Assembly (NCBI GenBank): GCA_029240815.1 | Contig: JARDZO010000332.1 | Span: 1 to 5,372, forward strand | Direction: 5' to 3' | Source of the DNA: Brevibacillus sp. | GTDB lineage: Bacteria > Bacillota > Bacilli > Brevibacillales > Brevibacillaceae | Length of the DNA: 5,372 nucleotides | Shown here: one piece after another, positions 5,279-5,372 of the stretch | Position numbering within the stretch: the first letter of the stretch is position 1 | Layout of the letters: each line of letters begins with the position of its first letter | Translations under genes and position numbers: made by a program | The notes under the pieces: model-generated | The model's input: the letters and a program-made list of their open reading frames with translations, nothing else | Told to the model about the DNA's origin: nothing | Databases searched by the model: none

Positions 5279-5293
5279 TGCTCTTTGAAAACT
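5279..5293 (+). promoter_or_regulatory. boxA antitermination element of the rrn leader
   Basis: TGCTCTTTGAAAACT matches the boxA core TGCTCTTT, which binds the NusB-NusE complex in nascent rRNA and prevents premature termination. It lies downstream of all three promoters and about 65 nt upstream of 16S, the usual place. The sequence just after it, AAC-A-GC-GAAA-GC-GTT (5297-5311), can fold into a small GNRA-capped hairpin with one bulged A. Confidence 0.85.
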
Positions 5294-5357
5294 GAACAGC
5301 GAAAGCGTTGATGAGTCTATCATGAAATGATTTGCCAGCTTTGAACCAGATACAAAC
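5294..5357 (+). other. Pre-16S leader, removed during rRNA processing
   Basis: These bases between boxA and the mature 16S end include ATGA/TCAT pairs near 5314-5335 that could form either of two small stems. The stretch just before 16S (about 5330-5357) would normally pair with sequence downstream of the 16S gene to form the RNase III processing stem. That partner is outside the window, so the stem cannot be verified here. Confidence 0.6.
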
Positions 5358-5372
5358 TTTATTGGAGAGTTT
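5358..5372 (+). rRNA. 16S ribosomal RNA, first ~15 nt only
   Basis: The window ends with TTTATTGGAGAGTTT, which is the 5' end of Bacillales 16S rRNA. The next bases would be the universal GATCCTGGCTCAG priming site. The promoters, boxA and leader upstream all agree. The mature 5' end at 5358 is placed by analogy with the B. subtilis TTTATCGGAGAG start. Confidence 0.93.

Overview
The window looks like chromosomal DNA of a low/mid-GC Gram-positive endospore-former of the Bacillales. Brevibacillus or a close Paenibacillaceae relative is my best guess. The reasons are strong AGGAGG-type ribosome binding sites, near-consensus sigma-A promoters, a cysteine desulfurase-thiI gene pair of the B. subtilis nifZ-thiI type with a ThiI that lacks the rhodanese domain, and an rrn leader with a Bacillus-type boxA (TGCTCTTTGAAAACT) running into the first bases of a 16S rRNA. 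The genus is an inference from memory of such leaders and gene order, not a computed match. I see no mobile element, CRISPR array, phage gene or tRNA.

Layout. (1) Positions 1-723, minus strand: an exported LysM-repeat protein, cut by the left window edge, with a signal peptide and three complete LysM repeats plus the start of a fourth. (2) Positions 925-1210, minus strand: a compact one-gene transcription unit that is easy to miss. It has a good sigma-A promoter, a 48-residue coiled-coil-type ORF with a strong RBS, and a clear intrinsic terminator. A CcpA cre-like palindrome lies just upstream of its -35 element, and a LexA/SOS-box-like palindrome lies further upstream. (3) Positions 1357-4657, plus strand: an apparent three-gene operon of cysteine desulfurase, ThiI and a fumarylacetoacetate hydrolase-family protein. 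It has an extended -10 promoter, short gaps (11 and 33 nt) and a very strong terminator. (4) Positions 4676-4957, minus strand: a gene for a 93-residue hydrophilic, probably disordered protein, convergent with the operon and sharing its terminator region. (5) Positions 5050-5372, plus strand: the control region of a ribosomal RNA operon, with three tandem promoters, small start-proximal hairpins, boxA and the first ~15 nt of 16S rRNA at the right edge.

How the genes work together. The desulfurase strips sulfur from cysteine as a protein-bound persulfide. The adjacent ThiI adenylates the substrate with its PP-loop domain and uses that sulfur, classically for 4-thiouridine at position 8 of tRNA. 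Because this ThiI lacks the rhodanese domain that carries the sulfur in the E. coli enzyme, its dedicated desulfurase next door is expected to hand sulfur over directly. The FAH-family enzyme shares the transcript but has no obvious functional link; its substrate cannot be read from the sequence.

Most of the window is ordinary housekeeping sequence. The parts most worth a second look are the small cre-associated gene at 995-1141, the uncharacterised 93-residue protein, and the degenerate tandem duplication within the rrn promoter region. I found no convincing sign of a wholly new multi-gene system.
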